From contig NZ_CP025430.1 in the NCBI RefSeq assembly GCF_002847445.1, positions 3,282,501-3,346,500 of the forward strand: DNA of 64,000 nucleotides, given 5' to 3'. Made by a program: the position numbers and the translations under genes. Below are positions 45,847 to 54,804 of this stretch, piece after piece (within the stretch, counting starts at the first letter, position 1; each line of letters opens with the position of its first letter). This DNA comes from Paracoccus zhejiangensis (GTDB lineage Bacteria > Pseudomonadota > Alphaproteobacteria > Rhodobacterales > Rhodobacteraceae). The notes below the pieces were generated by a model. It was not told the DNA's origin. It did no database searches and worked only from the letters and a program-made list of their open reading frames with translations.

Positions 45847-46496
45847 TCATCGCGCTCCTCAACCAGAAGGGCGGCGTCGGGAAGACGACGCTGGCGCTGC
45901 ATCTTGCCGGAGAATTGGCGCAGGGTGGCAAGCGCGTCACCCTGATCGACGCCGATCCGCAAGGTTCCGCCCTCGACTGGTCGCAACAACGCGCGCGTGA
46001 GGGCCTGCCCCGTGCCTTCGGCACACTCGGCCTGGCGCGCGATACGCTGCACCGTGAGGCGCCAGAGCTTGCTCGCGATGTCGATCATATCGTCATAGAC
46101 GGGCCGCCGCGCGTCGCCGGCCTCATGCGCTCGGCGCTGCTCGCCGCCGATCTCGTGCTGATCCCGGTGCAGCCATCGCCGTTCGACGGCTGGGCCTCGG
46201 CCGAGATGCTCGCCCTCCTGACGGAAGCGAGCATCTATCGCCCGCAGCTCGTCGCGCGCTTCGTGCTCAACCGCTGCGGCTCGCGCACCGTCATTGCCCG
46301 CGAAACGGCCGAGACGCTGGCGGACCACGACCCCCCGCTACTCGCCAGCGCCATCGGCCAGCGCGTCGTCTTCGCCGACGCCGCGCAGACCGGGCGGCTC
46401 GCCAGTGAGATCGACGCCCGATCACCTGCGGCGCGCGAGATCGCAGCACTGGCTACCGAGGTCGAACGGCTGGGCATCGGGAGGGCGTCGGCATGA
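45843..46496 (+). CDS. parA: ParA-type partition ATPase
   Basis: 217 residues from the ATG in the ATGA overlap at 45843. The deviant Walker A is LLNQKGGVGKTTLALHLAGE, the Asp strand VTLIDADPQGSALDWSQQ, and the Walker B region VIDGPPRVAGLMRSAL. It is a short ParA without an HTH (type Ib or orphan style), so its partner is likely the 84-residue RHH protein two genes on or the distant ParB at 10091. It acts in segregating the element. Confidence 0.93.
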   Translation: MIIALLNQKGGVGKTTLALHLAGELAQGGKRVTLIDADPQGSALDWSQQRAREGLPRAFGTLGLARDTLHREAPELARDVDHIVIDGPPRVAGLMRSALLAADLVLIPVQPSPFDGWASAEMLALLTEASIYRPQLVARFVLNRCGSRTVIARETAETLADHDPPLLASAIGQRVVFADAAQTGRLASEIDARSPAAREIAALATEVERLGIGRASA

Positions 46497-47236
46497 CGAT
46501 TCTCACCGGCGATTGCCGCGAACAGATGCCCTGGCACGCACCCTACGACATGATCCTCGCTGATCCGCCCTATGGCGGCACCTCGCTCGCCTGGGATCGG
46601 CGTGTCGAGGGCTGGGTCGGGCTGGCGCGCGCCGCGCTTACGCCGACCGGCTCGCTCTGGGTCTTCGGTTCGCTGCGCAGCTTCATGGCGACAGCGGACC
46701 GCTTCACTGATGCGGGCCTGCGGATCGCGCAGGAGGTGGTTTGGGAGAAGCAGAACGGCACCGGCTTTCATGCCGACCGCTTCAAGCGCGTGCATGAACT
46801 GGCGGTGCAGTTCTATCCCGCCGAGACGACATGGCGCGACATCTACAACGACGTCCAGACCACGCCCGACGCAACAGCCCGCACCGTCCGGCGCAAGCGG
46901 CGCCCACCCCATACCGGCAAGATCGACGCCGGCCATTACGTCAGCCATGACGGCGGGCCGCGCCTCATGCGCTCGGTCATCTACCTGCGCAACTGTCATG
47001 GCCGCGCCATCCATCCGAGCGAGAAACCTGCGGCGCTCCTGGAAATTCTGATCCGCACGAGCTGCCCGGAAGGTGGCCTGGTCGGCGACTGGTTCGCCGG
47101 TTCCGGCGCGGCCGGGGAAGCCTGCCGGCTTTCCGGCCGGCGCTATATCGGCTGCGAGATCGACCCCGACATGGCCGAGCGCGCGCGGGCGCGCATCGCC
47201 ACCGTGCTGCCGTTTCATGACGGAGGCCCGTCATGA
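46493..47236 (+). CDS. DNA methyltransferase, beta-type (N6-adenine or N4-cytosine)
   Basis: 247 residues in an ATGA overlap with parA. Motif IV is ILADPPYGGTSLAWD near the start, the TRD region is in the middle, and motif I is LVGDWFAGSGAAGEACRLSG near the end. This DPPY-before-FxGxG order defines the beta class. There is no restriction endonuclease beside it, so it is an orphan methylase. It may guard the element's DNA or control replication. Confidence 0.92.
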   Translation: MTILTGDCREQMPWHAPYDMILADPPYGGTSLAWDRRVEGWVGLARAALTPTGSLWVFGSLRSFMATADRFTDAGLRIAQEVVWEKQNGTGFHADRFKRVHELAVQFYPAETTWRDIYNDVQTTPDATARTVRRKRRPPHTGKIDAGHYVSHDGGPRLMRSVIYLRNCHGRAIHPSEKPAALLEILIRTSCPEGGLVGDWFAGSGAAGEACRLSGRRYIGCEIDPDMAERARARIATVLPFHDGGPS

Positions 47237-47487
47237 CGGCGCGCACCGACAAGCGCGGCTTCGCCGCCCGCCCGGCCGATCCCGAAGGCTGGATCAGGGC
47301 CGGCGATGCGCGACCAGCGCGAGATGGCGCCGTAACCGCCCATTCCGCCCGGCTGACGATTGACATCACGCCCGAGCTTCGCGGGCGGATCAAGATCGCC
47401 GCGATCAGACGCGGCATCACCGTCGCCGACATGCTGCGCGACCTGCTGGCGCGCGAGTTTCCCGACATATCGGGAGACCGCCCATGA
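47233..47487 (+). CDS. ribbon-helix-helix partner protein (ParG/ParB-like)
   Basis: 84 residues, ATGA overlap on both sides. The C-terminal half, RLTIDITPELRGRIKIAAIR and RGITVADMLRDLLAREFPD, is a ribbon-helix-helix DNA-binding domain, and the N-terminal half is basic and flexible. With ParA two genes upstream, it is a good candidate for the centromere-binding protein of this partition set. Confidence 0.8.
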   Translation: MTARTDKRGFAARPADPEGWIRAGDARPARDGAVTAHSARLTIDITPELRGRIKIAAIRRGITVADMLRDLLAREFPDISGDRP

Positions 47488-47969
47488 ACGGCATCGACGC
47501 CCATGACGACGATCTGACCCGCGTGGAACTGACCTGGGTGGAAGGCAGGACCGAATACTGGATCAGGTTCGGCCATGAGGCGGGAACGCAGCTCCTCGAC
47601 CGCAACCGCCGTATCGTCTCTTTCGGTCCTGGCGCGGTGTTCGCGTTCGTCCGCTGGGCGGCGAACGACCACGGCACGATCATTTCGCGCCTCGACATCC
47701 TGCGCGCGGTTGCGCCGGGCGAGTCCTATCAGACGCTGCCCTTCGCCCGTCCGGGCGGCGAAATCCTGCTGAAGATCGAAGGCTGGCCGAAGGTCGAGGC
47801 CGTCCTCCGCCATGTCGACGGGATCGAGGCCATTGGCGTCGATCCCGCCCAGGTCGATCCCGATCACTGGCGGCACGTTGCCCATTGGATGAACGCGGGC
47901 GAAGCGCCGCGACCCTACACCGCCGAGCGCCATCAGGCATGGCTCCGGCGCCGGGAGATCGCCCCATGA
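47484..47969 (+). CDS. DUF2840 family protein
   Basis: 161 residues. The pattern TRVELTWVEGRTEYWIRFGH, GAVFAFVRWAANDHGTIISR and LKIEGWPKVEAVLRHVDGIE fits DUF2840, found almost only between parA and traF in these elements. Function unknown. It is embedded in a chain of overlapping genes, so it is expressed with the partition and transfer genes. Confidence 0.85.
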   Translation: MNGIDAHDDDLTRVELTWVEGRTEYWIRFGHEAGTQLLDRNRRIVSFGPGAVFAFVRWAANDHGTIISRLDILRAVAPGESYQTLPFARPGGEILLKIEGWPKVEAVLRHVDGIEAIGVDPAQVDPDHWRHVAHWMNAGEAPRPYTAERHQAWLRRREIAP

Positions 47970-48511
47970 CGCGCTTTCGCTATGTCATGGCGACAACGGC
48001 TGCCACGCTCGGGATCGCCATTACCGGATTCGTTCCGACCGCGCCAAGGCTGGTCTGGAACGCATCGGCCAGCGTGCCCATCGGCTTCTACACCGTCACG
48101 CCCACTCAGCGGATCGAGGTGCCCGATCTGGTCGCCGTCATCCCACCCGAACCCATCGCTTCGTTCATGGTCAAGCGCGGCTATGTCGCCCGCGACGTGC
48201 CGCTTCTGAAGCATGTCCTCGGCTTGCCCGGACAGCGCGTATGTCGCGCTGGCCGCGCCATCTCCGTCAACGGCGTTCCGCTCGGCGAGGCGCGCGACCA
48301 CGACAGCCTCGGCCGAGACCTGCCGGTCTGGCTGGGCTGCCGCGTCATCGCCGAGGGCGAGGTTTTCCTGATGAACCCGGACGTCGGCGACAGCCTCGAC
48401 GGCCGCTATTTCGGCCCGCTCCCCGCCTCCGCGGTGATCGGCCACGCGATCCCGCTTTTCACCGACGAAGACGGCGATGGCCGCTTTGTCTGGCGCGCGC
48501 CGATGCGGTGA
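47966..48511 (+). CDS. traF: TraF-like S26 signal peptidase
   Basis: 181 residues from the ATG in the overlap at 47966. A membrane segment (VMATTAATLGIAITGF) is followed by NASASVPIGFYTVTP (catalytic Ser), VPLLKHVLGLPGQRV (catalytic Lys), and MNPDVGDSLDGRYFGPLPAS near the end. TraF matures and cyclises the conjugative pilin. It is the only clear conjugation-apparatus gene in the window. Confidence 0.9.
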   Translation: MTRFRYVMATTAATLGIAITGFVPTAPRLVWNASASVPIGFYTVTPTQRIEVPDLVAVIPPEPIASFMVKRGYVARDVPLLKHVLGLPGQRVCRAGRAISVNGVPLGEARDHDSLGRDLPVWLGCRVIAEGEVFLMNPDVGDSLDGRYFGPLPASAVIGHAIPLFTDEDGDGRFVWRAPMR

Positions 48512-48578
48512 CGGCGCGTCCAGTGCGGGGCGTGCGAGCGGCCCGCGTCTTCTCTACCGCATAGGAAAGGAGCCTTCC

Positions 48579-48699
48579 ATGGCACAGATCGGCCAGTTTA
48601 CCCGCACCCCGTCCGGCTATTTCGGGCAGCTTCGCACCCTCTCGCTCGACCTTGAGCTGACCTTTGTTCCGATCGATGATGTCGAGTCAGAGAACGCGC
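48579..48699 (+). pseudogene. DUF736 protein, truncated by IS21 copy B
   Basis: 40 codons remain: MAQIGQFTRTPSGYFGQLRT, then LSLDLELTFVPIDDVESEN. Full DUF736 proteins are about 105-120 residues and follow traF in intact elements. The frame is cut at 48699 by the IS21 left end, beyond which codons belong to the insertion. A family match for the missing C-terminus is not evident to the right of the IS. Confidence 0.8.
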
Positions 48700-48817
48700 T
48701 GAGAACGGCGGTGAGAAAGTCGACCACGGTAGCGGCGGGATGAGCCCGCTGCGGGCGGCGTAAAAGTCGTCCACCTTTACCCTTTCTGGCGACAGGGAGG
48801 GCGGGAGGATTTTCACC

Positions 48818-50305
48818 GTGGATTTGTATCGGAAGGTTCGCCTGGCTTGTTCAGAAGGCATGAGCCAGCGCGAGGCTGCGCGTCAGTTTGGGGTTTCCCG
48901 CGACAGCGTTCGGAAGATGTTGGCGTTCTCGGTTCCGCCTGGATACCGGCGGACGGCGCCGGTGAAGCGGCCGAAGCTGGATGGGTTCACCGAGATCATC
49001 GATGGCTGGCTGGAGGGGGATCGCGAGGTCCATCGAAAGCAACGGCACACGGCGAAGCGGGTATTCGAGCGGCTTCGCGATGAGCATGGCTTCACCGGCG
49101 GCTATACGATCATCAAGGACTATATGCGGGAGCGCGAGCGGCGCGGCCGAGAGATTTTCGTGCCGCTAGCCCATCCGCCAGGACATGCCCAGGCCGACTT
49201 CGGCGAGGCTGTGGTCGTCATCGGCGGCGTCGAGCAGAAGGCGCACTTCTTCGTTATGGACTTGCCGCACAGTGATGCCTGCTTCGTGCGCGCCTATCCC
49301 GCGGCGACAGCGGAAGCCTGGGTAGACGGCCACGTCCACGCCTTCGCCTTCTTCGGCAGGGTGCCGGTATCGGTCCTCTACGACAACGATCGCTGTCTTG
49401 TTGCGAAGATCCTGGCGGACGGCACACGTCAGCGGGCCACGCTCTTCAGCGGGTTCCTGTCCCACTACCTGTTCCGAGACCGCTATGGCCGCCCCGGCAA
49501 GGGGAACGACAAGGGCAACGCGGAAGGATTGGTCGGCTATTCCCGCCGCAACTTCATGGTCCCGGTCCCGCGGTTTGTGAGTTGGGCTTCGTTCAACGCC
49601 TATCTGGAGGAGCAGTGTCGCAAACGTCAGGCGGATGTTCTGCGCGGCCAGTCCGAGACCATCGGGGAACGCCTCGTGCGAGATCTGGTCGTGATGTCTG
49701 ATCTGCCACCCGCGCCGTTCGATGCCTGCGACCAAGCCACCGGGCGAGTCAGTTCCCAAGCGCTGGTGCGCTACAAGACCAACGATTACTCGGTGCCGGT
49801 CGCCTACGGCCACCGCGATGTCTGGATCAGGGGCTATGTCGACGAGGTTGTGATCGGCTGCGGTGGCGAGCTCATCGCACGCCACCCCCGCTGCTATGAC
49901 CGCGAGGACATGGTGTTCGATCCGGTGCATTACCTCCCGCTCATCGAGAGGAAGATCAATGCTTTGGATCAGGCCGCGCCTCTTGCCGAATGGAACCTGC
50001 CGCCGGAGTTCGCAACCCTGCGCCGCCTGATGGAGGCGCGGATGATCAAGGCGGGACGCCGGGAATATGTGCAGGTTTTGCGCCTGCTGGAAACCTTCGA
50101 CATCGATGATCTCCACGCGGCCGTGAAGAAGGCCCTGCAATTGGGCGCTGTCGGCTTCGATGCCGTGAAGCACCTCGCTCTCTGCCATGTTGAGAAACGG
50201 CCGCCGAAGCTGGACCTCGATGTCTATCCCTACCTGCCGCGGGCCAACGTGGGGACCACCTCGGCGGCAAGCTACATGTCTCTGCTGTCGGGAGACGCGG
50301 CATGA
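48818..50305 (+). CDS. istA: IS21-family transposase IstA (copy B)
   Basis: 495 residues from a GTG at 48818 with GGAGGAT upstream. The HTH is SQREAARQFGVSRDSVRKML. The DDE core begins PGHAQADFGEAVVVIGG, the second Asp lies in VSVLYDNDRCLV, and the Glu in GNDKGNAEGLVGYSRR. It is of the subgroup with about 500 residues, unlike copy A. It overlaps istB by four bases. Confidence 0.93.
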   Translation: MDLYRKVRLACSEGMSQREAARQFGVSRDSVRKMLAFSVPPGYRRTAPVKRPKLDGFTEIIDGWLEGDREVHRKQRHTAKRVFERLRDEHGFTGGYTIIKDYMRERERRGREIFVPLAHPPGHAQADFGEAVVVIGGVEQKAHFFVMDLPHSDACFVRAYPAATAEAWVDGHVHAFAFFGRVPVSVLYDNDRCLVAKILADGTRQRATLFSGFLSHYLFRDRYGRPGKGNDKGNAEGLVGYSRRNFMVPVPRFVSWASFNAYLEEQCRKRQADVLRGQSETIGERLVRDLVVMSDLPPAPFDACDQATGRVSSQALVRYKTNDYSVPVAYGHRDVWIRGYVDEVVIGCGGELIARHPRCYDREDMVFDPVHYLPLIERKINALDQAAPLAEWNLPPEFATLRRLMEARMIKAGRREYVQVLRLLETFDIDDLHAAVKKALQLGAVGFDAVKHLALCHVEKRPPKLDLDVYPYLPRANVGTTSAASYMSLLSGDAA

Positions 50306-51066
50306 CCGGTGCGCCGCAGATCCTGCTTGCTCATCACCTGAAGACGCTGAAGCTCCCGACCTTCTTGCGGGAGCACGAGAAGCTGGCGCGCCAATGTGCA
50401 GCCGAGGGCCTGGACCACGTCCAGTTCCTCGCCCGACTGGTCGAACTGGAACTGATCGACCGCGAGGGACGGATGATCGAACGCCGGATCAAGGTTGCAA
50501 AGTTCCCCGCCAAGAAGAGCCTGGACAGCTTCGACTTCAAGGCGATCCCGAAGCTCAACAAGATGCAGGTGCTGGACCTTGCCCGTTGCGAATGGATCGA
50601 GCGGCGCGAAAACGTCATTGCGCTCGGACCGAGTGGCACGGGCAAGACGCATGTTGCTCTGGGGCTGGGACTGGCCGCTTGTCAGAAAGGAATGTCGGTC
50701 AGCTTCACTACGGCCGCGGCACTGGTCAACGAGTTGATGGAAGCCCGCGACGAGCGCCGCCTCCTGCGGCTCCAGAAGCAGCTGGCTTCGGTCAAACTGC
50801 TCATCATCGATGAACTGGGCTTCGTGCCTCTGTCAAAGACCGGCGCCGAGCTACTCTTCGAGATGATCTCGCAACGCTACGAGCGCGGCGCCACGCTCAT
50901 CACCAGCAACCTGCCGTTCGACGAATGGACCGAGACCTTCGGAACAGAGCGGCTGACCGGCGCTCTGCTCGACCGCCTGACCCACCACGTCAACATCCTC
51001 GAGATGAATGGCGAGAGCTACAGGCTCGCGCAAAGTCGGGCCCGAAACGCCGGCCAGACCCCATAG
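50302..51066 (+). CDS. istB: IS21-family helper ATPase IstB (copy B)
   Basis: 254 residues starting in the ATGA overlap. The Walker A is [16 protein letters not shown], the Walker B LLIIDELGFVPLS, and the sensor LITSNLPFDEW. No frameshift. With the intact istA, copy B is likely functional. Confidence 0.93.
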   Translation: MTGAPQILLAHHLKTLKLPTFLREHEKLARQCAAEGLDHVQFLARLVELELIDREGRMIERRIKVAKFPAKKSLDSFDFKAIPKLNKMQVLDLARCEWIERRENVIALGPSGTGKTHVALGLGLAACQKGMSVSFTTAAALVNELMEARDERRLLRLQKQLASVKLLIIDELGFVPLSKTGAELLFEMISQRYERGATLITSNLPFDEWTETFGTERLTGALLDRLTHHVNILEMNGESYRLAQSRARNAGQTP

Positions 51067-51283
51067 AAAACCGCAACGCGCGCTTGAGCCCGCCGCTCGG
51101 GCTACGCCCTCCCGGCGGGCTCAAGCGCGCAAGAAAGTGGCCTGCTTTTGCGCCGCCCCGTGGCCGGTTTTTGCTCCGCCGTTGACATTCAGCGCCGACG
51201 GGAAGCCTCAGTTCCGCAGGATGCGTGGCACAAGAACTCCTGCGTTCCCCCCACCGAACGAAATTCGGCGGAAGTCGCGGGCT

Positions 51284-53431
51284 TCAGGAACCGCAGTTTC
51301 GATTATGGCGCGCGGCTATCCACTGGCTGAGCGCCTTCACCTCGGCAGCGCTGAAGCCCGTGGCCATCGCATCGGCAACGCGCTGCATCATCGCCCGATC
51401 ATCCGGGCCGGTCGACTTTGCGGGCCAGGATGATCGGAAATGCCCACAGGCATAACTGAACCCGGCCGCCCAGTCCCGCATGGCCATCTGGCTTCGCGCG
51501 GACATCGCCGCTGAAAACTCCGCAGCCTCTTTCGCTTGGTCCAAGCAGGCGTTCGCGCGCATCAGGATCAGATCGGCGAAGCGCTGGATACTATCCGACG
51601 TGAGGTTGCCAATGGCGCTGCCGAGGATCTCGGGTAGCCACCTGTTCGGCGCGATTACCTTCGGCGCGATGGTGGCCGACATCAGGAACCCGTCGATCCA
51701 GTCCGCCGTGATCGCCGAGCCTTTCACGAGGCGCGCCAGTTCGCCCTTCCGCTCCGGCTTTGGCGCCTCTGCTTCCGCCTCTTCCACCCATTCCTCAAGC
51801 GTGGTGTCCTGATCCACGTTCGGGTCGTCGAATAACCACGCCTCGATTGTCTGGTCGTGGACATCGGCCATGACCGGGATCTTATTCAGATCGCGCCCTT
51901 CGAGGAGCGCAATCGCCGTGGCCGTGAAGCTGTTGGCGTCCGGGTGGTCGGCCGCCGCCAGCACATCGGCTGCCCGCCCGACAAGTCGCGCCCAGAAGTC
52001 GCGTCGGGTCTCAAGCCATCGCCACAGCGCCGAGTCCAGCGCGCGCGGGCTGTGGCGGCCCTCGAGCACCTCATGCGCATGATCGCTTTCCTCGAACCAG
52101 CTCTGGACGATCTCATGACGATCCCACCAGCCTTCGCTGGCATTGATCAGCTTGCCTCGCGCCTGCGCCGAGAGGTCGCGTATACGTTCCGACGCGGGCA
52201 AGGCAGAGATCATGGCTTCTGTCGTGACGGCTTCAGGTCGCAGCTTGTCGAGGCCGCAAAGTTCCGACACCTCGATGATCCCCGGGGCCGGGGGCAACCC
52301 TGCTGCAAGGCCATCGGCCAGCGCCATGGCGAGGCTGCCTTCGAGCCAGTTGAGGGGCACCTTGACCGAGCCGGTCTCCTGGCTGATGCGGCTGATCAGC
52401 GCCTTCTGTTCGCTCGCCGACGTGCAGGGCACGGCATAGGCGTCCTTGACCCCGTGGCCCTGCTTGAAGAGCAGCATCGCGGTCTTGCGGCTTCCGCCCG
52501 ATTGTAGCGCGATCATGACGCTTTGCGCGCCGCCGCCATCGGGCAGTGTGGCCATGACCGAATGGATGATCCACGGCTTGGCTGATGCGCCGGTCGCCAG
52601 ACCCGACCGCATGGCGAGTTTCAATGCCTCGTCCACCGAAGCGCGGGCCTCGTCCTGAGGCATCCAGCTGCGCAGGATCACCATCTTGCTCGCTATCTCC
52701 TGCGAGAGCGTGCCTGCCGCGGCGCGTTCGCCCAAGGCTTGCGCCGCCGCAGCGCGGACCGGTGCAGCGGGATCGAGCAGCCAGAAACATGCCAGCCTCG
52801 CGTGGATCGGCTCCGATCGTCCAACCGACCATGCGATGACGTGCTGACGCATTGCCGACGGCATTGCCGGGAATGTCTCGGTCAGCGCGGCATGCAGCGC
52901 GAGCGCATCGCCTTCGGTCTGCTCGATCAGACTGCGGAACAGATCTTCCAGCGCCGCCTCCGCCGCGACACGATCCTGCGGGGCAGGGCCGGGCGCTGCG
53001 CGCATCATATCGGCGGAAGAAACCTCAAGAGATGCGGGTGCGGGCAGTCCGCTCCTCGTCCATGCGCTTGCAAGAAGCAGGCGGTGGAAGGGACTCAGGC
53101 GCCCCTGGCCAGAAGCCAGTTCGACCGCATCCGTCACTGCCTCAAGAAAGGTATCACCTCGCTTCTTGCGGTTCTCCCTGGCCATGCGCGCGGCATCCAG
53201 TGCCGATGCCAGCAATTCGGTGAGTGGCTCCAACTCGGGGGCACTCTCCTCCGTGGCGCAGAGCTTCGCAACCAGACGCCCACCCAATGCAGGCCGATGC
53301 AGCATCGTAAAGCTTGCGCGGTCCAGCACCTCGCGGCGCGCGCTGTCATCGTCCTGCAGCCGCGCCAGTTCCGCTATCGCTGTTTCGATCTGCCCTTCCG
53401 CCACGGATCCCCACTTCCTGAACCAAGCCAC
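51284..53431 (-). CDS. large protein with C-terminal YecA/UPF0149-like domain
   Basis: 715 residues from a GTG at 53431. The first 530 residues are helical, with HEAT-like stretches (AAPVRAAAAQALGERAAAG) and no enzyme motif. The C-terminal part, ITADWIDGFLMSATIAPKVI, PNRWLPEILGSA and RDWAAGFSYACGHFRSSW, has the layout of YecA/UPF0149 domains. It lies 62 bases after the remains of a DUF499-like ATPase on the same strand, suggesting it was the last gene of an operon whose upstream part is lost. A defence role is possible from that context only. Confidence 0.7.
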   Translation of the reverse strand: MAWFRKWGSVAEGQIETAIAELARLQDDDSARREVLDRASFTMLHRPALGGRLVAKLCATEESAPELEPLTELLASALDAARMARENRKKRGDTFLEAVTDAVELASGQGRLSPFHRLLLASAWTRSGLPAPASLEVSSADMMRAAPGPAPQDRVAAEAALEDLFRSLIEQTEGDALALHAALTETFPAMPSAMRQHVIAWSVGRSEPIHARLACFWLLDPAAPVRAAAAQALGERAAAGTLSQEIASKMVILRSWMPQDEARASVDEALKLAMRSGLATGASAKPWIIHSVMATLPDGGGAQSVMIALQSGGSRKTAMLLFKQGHGVKDAYAVPCTSASEQKALISRISQETGSVKVPLNWLEGSLAMALADGLAAGLPPAPGIIEVSELCGLDKLRPEAVTTEAMISALPASERIRDLSAQARGKLINASEGWWDRHEIVQSWFEESDHAHEVLEGRHSPRALDSALWRWLETRRDFWARLVGRAADVLAAADHPDANSFTATAIALLEGRDLNKIPVMADVHDQTIEAWLFDDPNVDQDTTLEEWVEEAEAEAPKPERKGELARLVKGSAITADWIDGFLMSATIAPKVIAPNRWLPEILGSAIGNLTSDSIQRFADLILMRANACLDQAKEAAEFSAAMSARSQMAMRDWAAGFSYACGHFRSSWPAKSTGPDDRAMMQRVADAMATGFSAAEVKALSQWIAARHNRNCGS

Positions 53432-53493
53432 CGCTGCCGTGGCCAGTTTGTACCATCATTCTTACCTGCGGGACGACGGGCAACCCATCTCGA

Positions 53494-53777
53494 CTATTCT
53501 ACCGACTTTTCGATGAACCCGAGTGTGTTGGCGTTTTCGACCAGCGTTCTGACCTTTGCCCGATCGAGGCCAGAAGGGATCTCGGCTTCGATTTCGAGCC
53601 TCAACTTCACATCGCTACCGGGAATGATGGTGAGTTGTTCGACGATGGCCTCAACGATCTGGTGCATGTCCCGCGCCGGCCTGTCGGCAGATACCATCAC
53701 CGTTCCGGCAAATCGGGTTGGCCTCCTCCCCGTGGTAGTGGGTTCTGATGCACCGTCGGCAGTCTGGCCACCGCTAG
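53494..53777 (-). pseudogene. C-terminal remnant of a DUF499-like ATPase
   Basis: About 94 codons remain. GRRPTRFAGTVMVSADRPAR, IVEQLTIIPGSDVKLRLEIE and RAKVRTLVENANTLGFIEKS fit the end of DUF499-type ATPases, as far as I recall. Those are about 1000 residues long and often neighbour DUF1156 methylases in predicted antiphage clusters. The frame ends at the IS5-family element, and right of it the same frame meets a stop within ten codons. The rest of the gene is therefore gone. Confidence 0.55.
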
Positions 53778-54616
53778 GCTCCAGACCCATTGATTTCCGG
53801 CGTTTGGCATGATTCAGGCTCCGCCAGGAGACCTGATCGATGAGCAATCTTTACTGGCTGAGCGATGCCCAGATGGAACGCCTGAAGCCGTTCTTTCCCA
53901 AGAGTCATGGCAAGCCCCGCGTCGATGATCGCCGCGTTCTCAGCGGCATAATCTTCATCAACCGCAATGGGTTGCGGTGGTGTGATGCGCCGAAGGAATA
54001 CGGGCCCGCCAAGACCCTCTACAACCGTTGGAAGCGCTGGAGTGACAACGGGGTCTTCGCCCGGATCATGGTCGGCCTGGCCGCTGAGAGCGCCGATCAC
54101 AAGACGATCATGATCGATGCGACCTATCTCAAGGCACACCGCACGGCGTCGAGCCTGTGCGTGAAAAAGGGGGGCGCGCACGCCAGATCGGGCGGACAAA
54201 AGGCGGCATGAACACCAAACTGCACGCCGTTGCCGATGCCACGGGGCGGCCGATCGGGTTCTTCATGTCGGCCGGCCAGGTCAGCGACTACACAGGCGCA
54301 GCGGCTCTTCTGGGCAGTCTGCCGAAGGCGGGTTGGCTGCTGGCTGACAGGGGCTACGACGCTGATTGGTTCAGAGAAGCGTTGAAAGACAGGGGGATAA
54401 AAGTCTGCATCCCCGGTCGAAAGTCCCGCAGGAAGGCCGTCAAATACGACAAGCGGCGCTACAAACGGCGCAACCGCATCGAGATCATGTTCGGCCGTCT
54501 GAAGGATTGGCGGCGCGTCGCCACCCGATACGACCGTTGCCCGGAAACCTTCTTCTCCGCGATCATGCTCGCCGCAACCGTCTTGTTCTGGCTGTGAAAT
54601 TCAATGAGTCTGGACC
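53778..54616 (+). mobile_element. IS5-family insertion sequence, 839 bp
   Basis: The ends are inverted repeats: left GCTCCAGACCCATTGATTT from 53778, right, read inward, GGTCCAGACTCATTGAATTT. CTAG on both sides (53774-53777 and 54617-54620) is a likely target duplication. Two overlapping frames (53840-54211, 54157-54597) encode the transposase, joined by a -1 frameshift. The size fits the IS427-type subgroup. Confidence 0.88.
53840..54597 (+). CDS. IS5-family transposase made by -1 frameshifting (orfA/orfB)
   Basis: The first frame (123 codons to 54211) has SDAQMERLKPFFPKSHGKPR, GIIFINRNGLRWCDAPKEYG and the first Asp in TIMIDATYLKAHRTAS. The second (ending 54597) has the rest of the DDE domain: HAVADATGRPIGFFMSAGQV, WLLADRGYDADWFREALKD (second Asp) and RNRIEIMFGRLKDWRR (Glu). 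Both frames run over GTGAAAAAGGGGGG at 54161-54174, a slippery A/G run where a -1 shift gives the fusion. Annotated as one product. Confidence 0.9.
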
Positions 54617-54804
54617 CTAGGCTGTCATCCGTTATCATGACGAGCGCGCCCATTGGCCGAGATAGGTAACCACTCCTCGCCATGATTCTTGGTTAGGGCA
54701 AAGATCGACTGATTGGACCTGTCGCAAACCGAAGTACTCTTGCTTTTTGGCCTTGTAGGCTAATATTATTCCTTGCACTGTGTGCTGAATATTTGGTTTT
54801 GGAG

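Larger units (their letters stand above)
48700..51191 (+). mobile_element. IS21-family insertion sequence (copy B), about 2.49 kb
   Basis: istA and istB are intact and different from copy A. The ends are imperfect inverted repeats. The left starts TGAGAACGGCGGTGAG and the right, read inward, starts TGAATGTCAACGGCGGAG; both then share CCACGG and GCGGCG. A four-base GCGC occurs on both sides (48696-48699 and 51192-51195), fitting a target duplication. It interrupts DUF736. Confidence 0.85.

Noticed and set aside
53778..54660. Continuation of the DUF499-like gene to the right of the IS5-family element
   Set aside because: After removing the element and one CTAG, the frame meets a stop within ten codons and the sequence does not resemble the family.
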